DNA from: Anaerolineae bacterium
GTDB taxonomy: Bacteria; Chloroflexota; Anaerolineae; Aggregatilineales; Phototrophicaceae
Direction of reading: 5' to 3'
Assembly (NCBI GenBank): GCA_022821805.1
Contig: JAJECX010000003.1
Coordinates: 558,001 to 622,000 of the forward strand
DNA: 64,000 bases
Part shown: piece by piece, positions 28,284 to 36,353 of the stretch
How the letters are laid out: each line of letters begins with the position of its first letter
Position numbering within the stretch: position 1 is the first letter of the stretch
Notes under the pieces: model-generated
What the model was told of the DNA's origin: nothing
Seen by the model: only the letters and a program-made list of their open reading frames with translations
Database searches by the model: none
Program-made: the position numbers and the translations under genes

Positions 28284-29684
28284 ATGACGGATTATCGCAT
28301 CGAGATGGATTCGCTGGGCGAGATTCGTGTGCCGCAGGGAGCGCTCTACGCGGCGCAGACGCAGCGCGCGCGGGAGAACTTCCCGATCACCGGCATGAAA
28401 CCGCTGCCGGCTTTCATCTGGAGCATCGCGCTCATCAAGCGAGCGGCGGCTGAGGTGAACCGCGACTTGGGCTTGCTCGACCCCGAACTCGCTGGCGCCA
28501 TCATGCAGGCGGGCGACGAAATCCTGGCTGGGGGGCATCATGAGCATTTCGTGGTCGATCCCTTTCAGGCGGGCGCCGGCACCAGCCATAACATGAACGC
28601 CAACGAGGTGATGGCGAATCGCGCCAATCAGATCCTCGGCTACGACATCGAAGCGAGCGACAAACCAGTCCACCCCAACGATCATGTCAACATGGCGCAA
28701 TCGACCAATGACACCATCCCGACGGCGATTCGGCTGGGCGTCTTGTGGCGGCTGGATGAGCTGCTGGCGACGCTCGCGCGCTTCGTCGAAGTGACGCGGG
28801 GCAAGGCGGACGATTGGGACGATGTGGTCAAGACCGGGCGGACGCACCTGCAAGACGCGGTGCCCATTCGGCTGGGGCAGGAAGTGGGCGCCTGGGCGAC
28901 CGCTATCGAGCGCGGCATGGACAAGGCGCGCTTCGCGGCCGACGGCTTGCGGCGGCTGGGCATCGGCGGCACGGCGGCCGGCACCGGCTTGAACGCCCAT
29001 AACGAGTATCACGGGCGCATGGTCGCCAAACTGACGGCGCTGACCGGCATTGCGCTGCGCGAAAGCGATGACCTCTTCGAGTCGATGCAATCGATGGGCG
29101 ACGCGGTCTTCTTCAGCGCGGCGCTGCGCAACCTGGCGATGGACTTCACGCGCATCGCCAACGACGTCCGCCTGCTCTCGGCTGGCCCGACCACCGGCAT
29201 CGCCGAATTGACGGCGCCGACGGTGCAGCCGGGATCATCGATCATGCCGGGCAAGGTCAATCCGGTGCTGGCGGAAATGCTGAACCAAGCGATGTACCAT
29301 GTCATCGGCAACGACACGACGGTGAACCTCTGCGGCGCCGCCGGGCAATTCGAGCTGAATGTGATGATGCCAGTCATCGCGCATAACCTGAACGAGATGA
29401 TGATGGTGATGATCGGGTCGGTGGGCGCCTTCACCGAGAAGCTGATGGTTGACCTGGCGGTCAATCGCGAGCGCACCGAGAGCTGGCTGGCGCGGAATCC
29501 GATTCTGGTGACGGCGCTGAATCCCATCATCGGCTACAACAACGGGGCGAAGGTGGCGAAGCAGGCGCTGGCGCAAGGGGTGAGCGTGCGCGAAGTGGTG
29601 CTGGAGCTGGGCTTGATGGAAGCAGCCGAGCTGGACGCGGCGCTGGATGCCTACGCGATGACCGAAGGCGGGATCGCGAGGTAG
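28284..29684 (+). CDS. fumC: Class II fumarate hydratase / aspartase family lyase
   Basis: A 466-residue lyase of the fumarase/aspartase superfamily. The signature GSSIMPGKVNPV (residues about 317-328) and the regions TSHNMNANEVMANRA, HPNDHVNMAQSTND and TGRTHLQDAVPIRLGQE are intact. The N-terminus (GALYAAQTQRARENFPI) is fumarase-like. The residues after the signature (VLAEMLNQ ... GQFELNVMMPVIA) lean towards aspartase-type sequences. Class II fumarase (fumarate to malate, TCA cycle) is the more likely activity; aspartate ammonia-lyase cannot be excluded. It stands alone, between two terminator-like hairpins. Confidence 0.82.
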   Translation: MTDYRIEMDSLGEIRVPQGALYAAQTQRARENFPITGMKPLPAFIWSIALIKRAAAEVNRDLGLLDPELAGAIMQAGDEILAGGHHEHFVVDPFQAGAGTSHNMNANEVMANRANQILGYDIEASDKPVHPNDHVNMAQSTNDTIPTAIRLGVLWRLDELLATLARFVEVTRGKADDWDDVVKTGRTHLQDAVPIRLGQEVGAWATAIERGMDKARFAADGLRRLGIGGTAAGTGLNAHNEYHGRMVAKLTALTGIALRESDDLFESMQSMGDAVFFSAALRNLAMDFTRIANDVRLLSAGPTTGIAELTAPTVQPGSSIMPGKVNPVLAEMLNQAMYHVIGNDTTVNLCGAAGQFELNVMMPVIAHNLNEMMMVMIGSVGAFTEKLMVDLAVNRERTESWLARNPILVTALNPIIGYNNGAKVAKQALAQGVSVREVVLELGLMEAAELDAALDAYAMTEGGIAR

Positions 29685-29688
29685 GGCG

Positions 29689-29749
29689 TTTGTGTCCACT
29701 ATGCCCGAAGAAAAAAACTTTTTCGGACACAAAGCGCGTTTTTGTGTCC
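29689..29749. repeat. Three copies of TTTGTGTCC in mixed orientation at the left edge of the AT-rich island
   Basis: TTTGTGTCC occurs at 29689-29697 and 29741-29749, and its inverse GGACACAAA at 29725-29733. Between the first two lies CCGAA...TTCGG with A and T runs, giving a hairpin that could end fumC transcription. No matching copy was found at the right edge of the island, so this is not shown to be an attachment site. Confidence 0.45.
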
Positions 29750-29890
29750 GTGCGGTTGGGCGTATGGAGTTGGTAAGGCGCACTCTGGGAGCAGGGTCGC
29801 GTGGGTTGGGGCGGGTGTGGTGAGTGGATGGTCGCGGGATACAATTGTGCTTGCATTTGGTAAAGATTAGTTTGCTCAAGACAGTGGCTA

Positions 29891-31771
29891 ATGTCCGAAT
29901 CAATCATTTGTTCCACTTTTGACGGAATTGACGTATTGGATCTCACCGTACGTGTGCACAATGCGCTTAGACGTTCAAAGATTCAAACAGTTGGCGAGCT
30001 AGTAGAGTTGAACGAGGACGAGCTATTCGCTGTGCGCAATCTCGGTGAGATCGGAATCTCACAGATTAGGGAGCGACTCGCCAAAATCAGGTTACTAGAC
30101 GCGCCTCCACCTATGCCTGTATCGGCGGCAGGCATGGATCAGACAGAGCAACCGCAGATCCTGATAGACTTGGGTCCGCCAATGATGCCGCGCCATCAAG
30201 TAGTCCACTTTCAACAGGCCGCGTTGACGCGACAAATTGATGCAATGCTTTTGCATGAGGAGGTGAGTATTGGCGGCGACACGCTACGAGAGCTTGTTGA
30301 TGCGTCGCGCCATAAATTCGGACTATACGAGCAGCTATTGAAGATACTTCAGGGTCCAATTACTGTTTCTCAAGAACTTGAATGTGTATTGCAGAGCGTG
30401 TCACAGCGCGATTTGGATATCCTGGTCCGCCGCAGCGGTTCTGCGCCACAAACTTTAGAATCGATAGCCTCTGCCATTGGAGTCACCCGTGAACGTGTAC
30501 GACAGCTTGAGAAACGCGCCTATGTTCGAGTTCGAGACGCTTTCAAAACTGTCCACCCCATTCGCGTCTGTAGCGCTATTCATTTCGGCGGTGACATGCA
30601 TTTGTCGTTTGACGACTGGTCTCAGCGGCTACGAAGAACAGGGCTTCTTGGCGACTGGACGCAGAATAGGTTTACATCCATAGACCAGGTGGAGCTTCTG
30701 GTAACTCTGATCAAGAATTCGGAAAAAGTGTTACACGACTATGAGATTCCGGAGAGTCTCCAGTGTATGATGAAATTGCGTGACAAGGGATTGTCGCGCG
30801 CGCCAACTCTAGCGCATGAATTGCTTGAAAGGTTTGGTGGTGCCACAGAACGGCTCGTATGGAAGCACTTGAGGTACAGTGGAGCGGTTTCCCTCGAATG
30901 GCTGGTTAACCGAGACGCCGTAGAGTTTAATATTAGTGAATTGCGCTTGATCTTGGAGTGCAAGGAATTCTTTAGTATGGACGAGAACTGGCACGGTTCT
31001 TATAGGTATGTGCCTCATAGGCTTGAAAAAAATAGCGTTCTACATAAGTCACTTTTGAAAATGTTTCAGTATTGTGGGCCGCTTGAAATCCATGACGTTT
31101 ACTTTGGAATCGAGCACACCTGTTCTCGAACAGACTTTCCTATACCTTCTGTCGAAATTCTAGAACAGGCACTCAAGCTTTACGGTTACGAGACGGACGA
31201 CGCCCTGTGGTATTGGGAGGGAGAAGCAAACGAAGATCTTAGCCCTGGTGAAAGCATCATTTGGGACTGCATATATGGACAGGATGGAGTCGCGCATCAC
31301 TCGCAGCTCATGCAAGCCATTCTCGATAGCGGTCTAAGTGGTGCGTCTCTGGGCGGCACACTGAGTCGTTCTCCGCTCTATGACAATTTCCAAAAGGGGT
31401 TGTACAAACTGCGGGGTTCAAGACCAGACATGGATGCAATTGAGCGGGCGCGCTCGGCGGCAGAACGGATTCCTGTGCGATTGACCGTTGCCCGAGACAC
31501 GTTTGGCAACATAACGGTTGAAGCAAGTCTTGGCCTTCTCACAATCGCCAATGGTACACTAGTATCGGATAGAATTCCGAATCTTTCGGGCACTTGGCGT
31601 TGTACCTGGGGCAACGAAGATAGTACAGACGTTAGAGTGACCCACAATGAGATTCGCGGTATCGGAAGGGTGCTAAAGTACTTAGAATGCGGGGTCGCCG
31701 ATCGCATTGCATTGACCTTTAATGTGATAAACCGGACTGTTTCCATTCTGAAGCTAAGAGACGAGACCTAA
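29891..31771 (+). CDS. RNA polymerase alpha-CTD-like / sigma region 4-like fusion protein, gene 1 of putative defence cassette
   Basis: A 626-residue protein of unknown function. Residues about 10-66 resemble the RNA polymerase alpha C-terminal domain (VLDLTVRVHNALRRSKIQTVGEL ... LFAVRNLGEIGISQIRERL). Residues about 170-217 form a sigma-70 region 4-like helix-turn-helix (RDLDILVRRSG ... IASAIGVTRERVRQLEKRAY). A further winged-helix-like segment lies near residues 455-520 (DGVAHHSQLMQAILDSGL ... YDNFQKGLYKLRG). It has no catalytic motif that I can see. The stop overlaps the next ATG by one base (TAATG), so it is coupled to the cassette. Base composition is more AT-rich than in the neighbours, and AGA, AGG, TTA and CTA codons are common, which suggests transfer. 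It may bind DNA or recruit polymerase; this is inference. Confidence 0.75.
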   Translation: MSESIICSTFDGIDVLDLTVRVHNALRRSKIQTVGELVELNEDELFAVRNLGEIGISQIRERLAKIRLLDAPPPMPVSAAGMDQTEQPQILIDLGPPMMPRHQVVHFQQAALTRQIDAMLLHEEVSIGGDTLRELVDASRHKFGLYEQLLKILQGPITVSQELECVLQSVSQRDLDILVRRSGSAPQTLESIASAIGVTRERVRQLEKRAYVRVRDAFKTVHPIRVCSAIHFGGDMHLSFDDWSQRLRRTGLLGDWTQNRFTSIDQVELLVTLIKNSEKVLHDYEIPESLQCMMKLRDKGLSRAPTLAHELLERFGGATERLVWKHLRYSGAVSLEWLVNRDAVEFNISELRLILECKEFFSMDENWHGSYRYVPHRLEKNSVLHKSLLKMFQYCGPLEIHDVYFGIEHTCSRTDFPIPSVEILEQALKLYGYETDDALWYWEGEANEDLSPGESIIWDCIYGQDGVAHHSQLMQAILDSGLSGASLGGTLSRSPLYDNFQKGLYKLRGSRPDMDAIERARSAAERIPVRLTVARDTFGNITVEASLGLLTIANGTLVSDRIPNLSGTWRCTWGNEDSTDVRVTHNEIRGIGRVLKYLECGVADRIALTFNVINRTVSILKLRDET

Positions 31772-32355
31772 TGCCAGAAAGTGTGCTATCGAATATCCAT
31801 CTGGTTACAATCGCTCTCGGCAATCTGGACGGTTACGAGAGACCCATTGACTCAGAAGACGTTGCTTTTCATGTAAACGAACTTGCACCTGGCAAGTTTA
31901 CATGGCGCAAATACCCAGAATACATTGATCTACAGGTGGTCAATCAGTCTCTTCAAGACGCGCGTCGCAAGAGAAATGGCTCGCTAGTGACAGGCTCCAG
32001 TTCCAAAGGCTGGATGCTCTCCGCCGCCGGCATGGAGTGGTTTAAGAACTTCGGTTTCAAATCTAGTGCTGATGCTACGGACGAAATTCAGTTTCGTCGC
32101 GGCTCAATTTTGCGCTCTCAGGACTTGGAGCGCCGCCGCCTCAAAGATACCGCTGCCTATTTCCTGTTCTGCGAAGGCAAGCTAGCGGATGTTTCGCGTA
32201 ACGACTTTTTCGAATTCGCCAAGATAAACGAGTACTTTCCTCTAAAGGCTAGGTCTCGCAGATATCATTTCATCGAGAGCGCAGTCTCCGGTCATGACGA
32301 ATTGAAAGAACTTTGGGCATTCTTGCGCACCGCATTTCCTAAGGAGTTTGAGTAG
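31771..32355 (+). CDS. Small winged-helix-like protein, gene 2 of putative defence cassette
   Basis: A 194-residue protein I cannot assign to a named family. The first half looks like a winged helix (IALGNLDGYERPIDSEDVAFHVNELAP, then KYPEYIDLQVVNQSLQDARRKRNG and a wing TGSSSKGWMLSAAGMEWFKN). The second half is charged and helical. It has no nuclease or ATPase motif. From memory, proteins with the W-RKYPE and GW-L-AAG-EW pattern are found next to GHKL ATPase genes in other bacteria; this should be tested. It overlaps gene 1 by one base and abuts gene 3 with no gap. Confidence 0.65.
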   Translation: MPESVLSNIHLVTIALGNLDGYERPIDSEDVAFHVNELAPGKFTWRKYPEYIDLQVVNQSLQDARRKRNGSLVTGSSSKGWMLSAAGMEWFKNFGFKSSADATDEIQFRRGSILRSQDLERRRLKDTAAYFLFCEGKLADVSRNDFFEFAKINEYFPLKARSRRYHFIESAVSGHDELKELWAFLRTAFPKEFE

Positions 32356-33999
32356 ATGAGTTCAGTTAACTCTGGTATTGCTGTTACCTCACATGTCTCA
32401 CGTGACCTCTTACAGAGTTCGGCGCATTTCAATACTTTTAGCAAGATTGTTTGGGAGTACGTCTCAAACTCTTTGGACGCCGCCAAAGATGATGATTCTG
32501 TGCGTGTGAATGTTACAATCACCAATGAGAAGTTGACAGTTGCTGACAACGGCCGCGGCATGTCTTCTTCAGATCTTAACACGTTCTTTCAGATGCACGG
32601 CGAAAATGTTCAGCGCCGGCGCGGAAAACGGGTCCGAGGGCTATTTGGCACTGGCAAGTCCGCCGCGTTTGGGCTGGCTCGATCCCTCACGATTGACACG
32701 ACACAAGATGGTCTACGCAACGTCGTGCGCCTAACTCGCCATCAGGTTGAGTCTGCATCGGATGGGCAACCTGTACCGGTTGAGGTTTTGCAATTAGATG
32801 AATTTACTGAAAACGGCGATGGCACGACTATTACTGTGGAACGCTTCGTCAAGGGAAAAAGGCCTAGAGTTGAGAAAATCGTGCAGTTTCTTGAGCGACG
32901 TCTAAGCAGATATCGTGGACGCGCACTGGTGATGATAAACGGTCTTGAGTGCAAGTATGAGGAAGTTGAGTCTCGCATTGTATATGATACGTCTCCTCCC
33001 GAACACGTCAGCAAACACATAGGTGATGTAGCTCTGACAATAAGGGTATCCTACGAACCCTTGGACGAGGATAGAGCAGGTATTGACATTTTGTCTCACG
33101 GTAATTGGCATGCAACGACCCAAACTGGAATTGAGAACAAGGAAAGGAGTCAATACATTTTCGGCGAAGTTGACGTACCGATTTTAGAGGATCGCGTGTG
33201 GGACGTTCCTCCTTTTGACAACACACGAAGCGCCAAGCTAAATGATCAAAATCCTGCCGTCGCCGTTCTTCTCGGTTGGATATCTGAAGAGCTTGAGGAA
33301 GTGCGACAGAAGCTTGTCGACGAAGAGAAGGAACGCCGACAGAGCGAGCAAGCTCGCAGACTTGAAAGAGAAGCTCAGCAGATTGCACGGATTCTAAACG
33401 ATGACTTTGCACAGCAAGAAATGGAGCTTGAAAGGGCGCGGCGAGCGCGCAACACTGCTGGTAAGCAGGCAGTCGACCAATTGGCGAATGGTGAAGACGG
33501 TCTATCCCCAGGAGATGGCGACATTCCCGGCGAAACGCAGGAAGCTGGAAACCCGCACGGTGATGGAAGTCGCGGTGAGAACGCCTCCGAAGGTGAAGAG
33601 CCTAGACCGGGTCCCTCTCTCATTGAAGGCAGCGATCCTTCGTCACAAAAGCAATTGGCACAAGGTAGACGCAAGCGTCGCCGTGCGATATTCAGTTTGG
33701 AGTATGAAAGTGGGTCGCCCACGAGGCCGCGGTCCCGATATGAAACCAATGACAAGACCATATATATAAATCTCGAACATCCACAAATTGCCAACGCGTT
33801 GTCGGAGAGCAATGGCAACACGTCGGGAAAACAGTTTCGCGAAATGAGCTACGAAGTGGCAGCTATAGAATATTCGTTGGCGCTCCAATATGAGACGATG
33901 GCTGATCACGACTCTTATGACGCATTTTCAGCGTTGGATGAGCTCCGCCATACTGTAAATCGCATCACCAGCAGAATCGCGGCTGCACTTTATAAGTGA
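32356..33999 (+). CDS. GHKL (MORC/Hsp90-type) ATPase, gene 3 of putative defence cassette
   Basis: A 547-residue protein with an N-terminal Bergerat-fold ATPase. The N box (E34, N38 and D41 in WEYVSNSLDAAK), G1 box ADNGRGM (64-68 as DNGRG), G2 box GLFGTGKSAAFGLA (95-108) and G3 GTTIT (156-160) are all present. This is the layout of Hsp90, MutL and MORC rather than histidine kinases, and no kinase or receiver domain is present. Residues about 305-370 form a charged coiled coil. Residues about 375-440 are acidic, Gly/Ser-rich and probably disordered. A conserved-looking C-terminal domain follows. Such ATPases close as dimers on DNA or clients upon ATP binding. The adjacent nuclease-like gene suggests that it gates cleavage. 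Confidence 0.85.
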   Translation: MSSVNSGIAVTSHVSRDLLQSSAHFNTFSKIVWEYVSNSLDAAKDDDSVRVNVTITNEKLTVADNGRGMSSSDLNTFFQMHGENVQRRRGKRVRGLFGTGKSAAFGLARSLTIDTTQDGLRNVVRLTRHQVESASDGQPVPVEVLQLDEFTENGDGTTITVERFVKGKRPRVEKIVQFLERRLSRYRGRALVMINGLECKYEEVESRIVYDTSPPEHVSKHIGDVALTIRVSYEPLDEDRAGIDILSHGNWHATTQTGIENKERSQYIFGEVDVPILEDRVWDVPPFDNTRSAKLNDQNPAVAVLLGWISEELEEVRQKLVDEEKERRQSEQARRLEREAQQIARILNDDFAQQEMELERARRARNTAGKQAVDQLANGEDGLSPGDGDIPGETQEAGNPHGDGSRGENASEGEEPRPGPSLIEGSDPSSQKQLAQGRRKRRRAIFSLEYESGSPTRPRSRYETNDKTIYINLEHPQIANALSESNGNTSGKQFREMSYEVAAIEYSLALQYETMADHDSYDAFSALDELRHTVNRITSRIAAALYK

Positions 34000-34045
34000 T
34001 GTAACGACAAGGGATGCTGTAACATAACATTTGGGACGATTAAGA

Positions 34046-34825
34046 ATGGATTATCGTAATCCTACTCTCCAGTATTTCTTGCGAGCGCTTGTATCCGGGC
34101 ATGACATTAATTCTCTCTACAATTGTTTTTTGACGGAACAGCTTCAGCACGTCGCATGGCAAATTTTAGCGAGCGCCCGCAATGGGGAATCTAACGGCAA
34201 GTCAAGTGATAACTCTGTGTCGCGGCGCAACTTGCACCCGGAAGTTGCTAATCGATTGTCTGAGGTTTTCAATGATATTGGTACAAGTGTTAAAGCAACT
34301 AATGACAGGGTCAGTTTAGACCTTGCGCAACCGGAAGGGCAAATTATCGTTGGATTGCTAGGAGAAGCGCTGCTGCAATCACTAGATATCATAATGCGGC
34401 GGCTAAGCAAAAGACTCGAACTACCGCTGATGCTCACGTTGGCAAAGTTATATCAAGTTCCTGCAATCCATTACGCAGGCACGGCAATGGCGGCTAAGAC
34501 TGAAGATGTAAGTTTTTGCTTTATTAGCAGGTCTGGAGTCGAGTTACGTTGCGAATTAAAGCTTATGGGCAAAGGCAATCCCGAAAGCACAGAAAGCATA
34601 TTCTCGGACAATTCAAACATTGTCATTGTCGATAAAGCATCTGAAACAGAGAGATGTGAACTTCATCAGTTTCGCAAACACTGGGTAGAACTCGGCGTAG
34701 CCGAAGGCTATAAACGGATGTTTACCGTCTTCACCTATCTCGACATTCCCTGCTCAGAATTTGACGGTGATCTTGACACCGCGCTGGATTCGATAATCCC
34801 CGCCGTGTTTGAGGAAATCGCGTAA
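34046..34825 (+). CDS. PD-(D/E)xK-type nuclease, CfrBI-like, gene 4 of putative defence cassette
   Basis: A 259-residue protein. The segment EDVSFCFISRSGVELRCELK (153-172) fits a PD-(D/E)xK core, with an acidic residue near 154 and E170-L-K172 on the next strand. It is followed by LMGKGNPES and a strand NIVIVDKA. The E-x-K-LMGKGNPE pattern resembles, from memory, the CfrBI restriction-enzyme family. The N-terminal 130 residues are helical. No DNA methyltransferase lies in the window to protect the host. The ATG at 34046 is chosen; a TTG at 34031 is possible. It begins 46 bases after the ATPase gene and is strongly AT-rich. Function inferred, not shown. Confidence 0.65.
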   Translation: MDYRNPTLQYFLRALVSGHDINSLYNCFLTEQLQHVAWQILASARNGESNGKSSDNSVSRRNLHPEVANRLSEVFNDIGTSVKATNDRVSLDLAQPEGQIIVGLLGEALLQSLDIIMRRLSKRLELPLMLTLAKLYQVPAIHYAGTAMAAKTEDVSFCFISRSGVELRCELKLMGKGNPESTESIFSDNSNIVIVDKASETERCELHQFRKHWVELGVAEGYKRMFTVFTYLDIPCSEFDGDLDTALDSIIPAVFEEIA

Positions 34826-34859
34826 CCCTCTCCAATTCGCCAACTCGACCCCAACTCGC

Positions 34860-34865
34860 TATAAT
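34860..34865 (+). promoter_or_regulatory. -10 element for the first sugar ABC operon
   Basis: A perfect TATAAT stands 73 bases before the binding-protein ATG. The -35 is weak (TTCGCC, 18 bases upstream). It marks the return to chromosomal genes after the AT-rich cassette. Confidence 0.45.
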
Positions 34866-34938
34866 CCTCACATCCGCTTCGCCGTGGCTCGGCGAGATGC
34901 GGGTTTGTTCAAGTAGACCGAAGGAACGAGGAAAGATC

Positions 34939-36222
34939 ATGAAGAAAGTATGGCTGTTGTTACTCATTGCGACGCTGCTGCTGCCGGCCGGCGCGCTGGC
35001 GCAGGACATGCCCCACGCGGGCGTGGAAATCGTCGCCACCTACATGCAGTCCGGCACCTACGATGTCGGCGCCGAGAATATCGAAGAAGCCTTCGAAGAC
35101 GCGACCGGCATCGAGCTTGAGCTGGTGGCTTCTCCCTGGGCGGTGTTGAACCAGAACCACATCACCGACCTGACCACGGGCACCGGCGAATTTGACGTCA
35201 TGTCCGGCGAATTCTGGATCGCCAGCGTCTACGACAAGATGCTGCCGCTCGATGACTTGGTCGCGCGCGACAGCTTCGGCGGCGATTACATCCCGACCAT
35301 TTGGCAGCCCGGTCCCTCCGGCTATTTTGACGGCAAGCGAATCGGCATCCCCTACAGCGCCGATGCCTATGGCATTGTCTATCGCACCGATATCTTTGAA
35401 GAAGCGGGCGTCTCGGCGGATTGGGAGACCTGGGACGATTACTTCGCGGCGCTGGATAAGCTGGCGATGCACCTGGAAGGCACGGATATCGCGCCCAGCG
35501 TCTTCTCCTGGGGCGCGTCCGAGCAGACGCCCGCCATATTCCTGGGCATGTACGATGGCTACCTGGTCGATGCCGATGGCAACTACGCGCTGGATGAAGA
35601 GAGCGCGCTGGCGGCGCTGAATCAAATGGCGAGCCTGCTGGATTACAATCCGGAAGGCGCGGCCGGTTTGAGCATTGACGAATCCAACGCCGTCTTCTTG
35701 ACCGGCAAGTCCGCGACCATGATCTGCTGGGTCAGTTTCATGCGCGCCTCGGCGCAGAATCCCGATGCGTCGCTGGTGGTTGACAATTGGGCGGTGGCGC
35801 CATTCCCCGGTCCTGGCTTCCCCTTCTTGTCAGCCTGGAACTTGTTCATCTCCGAGTACAGCGAGAATCCCGAAGCGGCTTGGGAGTGGGTCAAATACTA
35901 CATCAATCCGGAACAGTCGACGCAGCGCTTCGTCGAGCTGGGCGTGGGCTCGCCTTATCTCAGCACCTACGAAGATCCGGAGCTGATGGAAGCCTACAGC
36001 CATGACTTCCCGGGCATGGTCGCCAATTTGAGTCGGGCGCAGTCGGTGCCTTGGGTCTTTGAGGCTTTCGAGATCTTCTTCCGCAATACCAGCGAACTGG
36101 TCATCGGTTCGATCAGCGTGGAAGAGGCGCTGGCGAATACGCTGGCGGGCTGGGCTGATGTGACGGTGCCGCCGGCGCTGGTGCAATCGGCCGCGGCGCA
36201 GGGCCAGCAGCAGGATATGTGA
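34939..36222 (+). CDS. Extracellular sugar-binding protein (ABC importer)
   Basis: A family 1 solute-binding protein of 427 residues. A Sec signal peptide (KKVWLLLLIATLLLPAGALAQ, residues 2-22) lacks a lipobox. The mature part has the two-lobe pattern of sugar-binding proteins (TDLTTGTGEFDVMSGEFW, GIPYSADAYGIVYRTDIFEEAG, WEWVKYYINPEQS). It delivers a sugar or sugar alcohol to the two permeases that follow at 36354 and 37263; the sugar is not predictable. The ATG at 34939 follows GAGGAAAG. No ATPase gene is adjacent. Confidence 0.9.
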   Translation: MKKVWLLLLIATLLLPAGALAQDMPHAGVEIVATYMQSGTYDVGAENIEEAFEDATGIELELVASPWAVLNQNHITDLTTGTGEFDVMSGEFWIASVYDKMLPLDDLVARDSFGGDYIPTIWQPGPSGYFDGKRIGIPYSADAYGIVYRTDIFEEAGVSADWETWDDYFAALDKLAMHLEGTDIAPSVFSWGASEQTPAIFLGMYDGYLVDADGNYALDEESALAALNQMASLLDYNPEGAAGLSIDESNAVFLTGKSATMICWVSFMRASAQNPDASLVVDNWAVAPFPGPGFPFLSAWNLFISEYSENPEAAWEWVKYYINPEQSTQRFVELGVGSPYLSTYEDPELMEAYSHDFPGMVANLSRAQSVPWVFEAFEIFFRNTSELVIGSISVEEALANTLAGWADVTVPPALVQSAAAQGQQQDM

Positions 36223-36305
36223 TCTGGTCCAATTCATGCGAACAATGCGGGCAGATGACTCTTCTGCTCGCGAATTGTCACTAGCGCCACGGCCAGCAAG
36301 AATGT

Positions 36306-36342
36306 CCCTCCCTCTTTATGGGGGAGGGATTTAGGGTGGGGG
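36306..36342. repeat. Intergenic repeat CCCTCTTTATG-GGGGAGGGATTTAGGG
   Basis: This copy is continuous. The copy at 25613-25667 is interrupted by 22 bases. The 3' end of the repeat (GGGTGGGGGAAG) lies 8-18 bases before the permease ATG at 36354 and may supply its ribosome-binding site. Confidence 0.55.
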
Positions 36343-36353
36343 AAGATCACGTC

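Noticed and set aside
27660..29090. 476-codon minus-strand frame spanning the secreted-protein end and fumC
   Set aside because: It crosses two real genes and an intergenic terminator and has low-complexity Arg content.
28284..29684. Assignment as aspartate ammonia-lyase
   Set aside because: Some residues after the signature look aspartase-like, but the AQTQRA N-terminus favours fumarase; kept as an alternative in the entry.
29689..29749. Attachment site of a mobile element
   Set aside because: No integrase, tRNA or matching repeat at the other end of the island was found.
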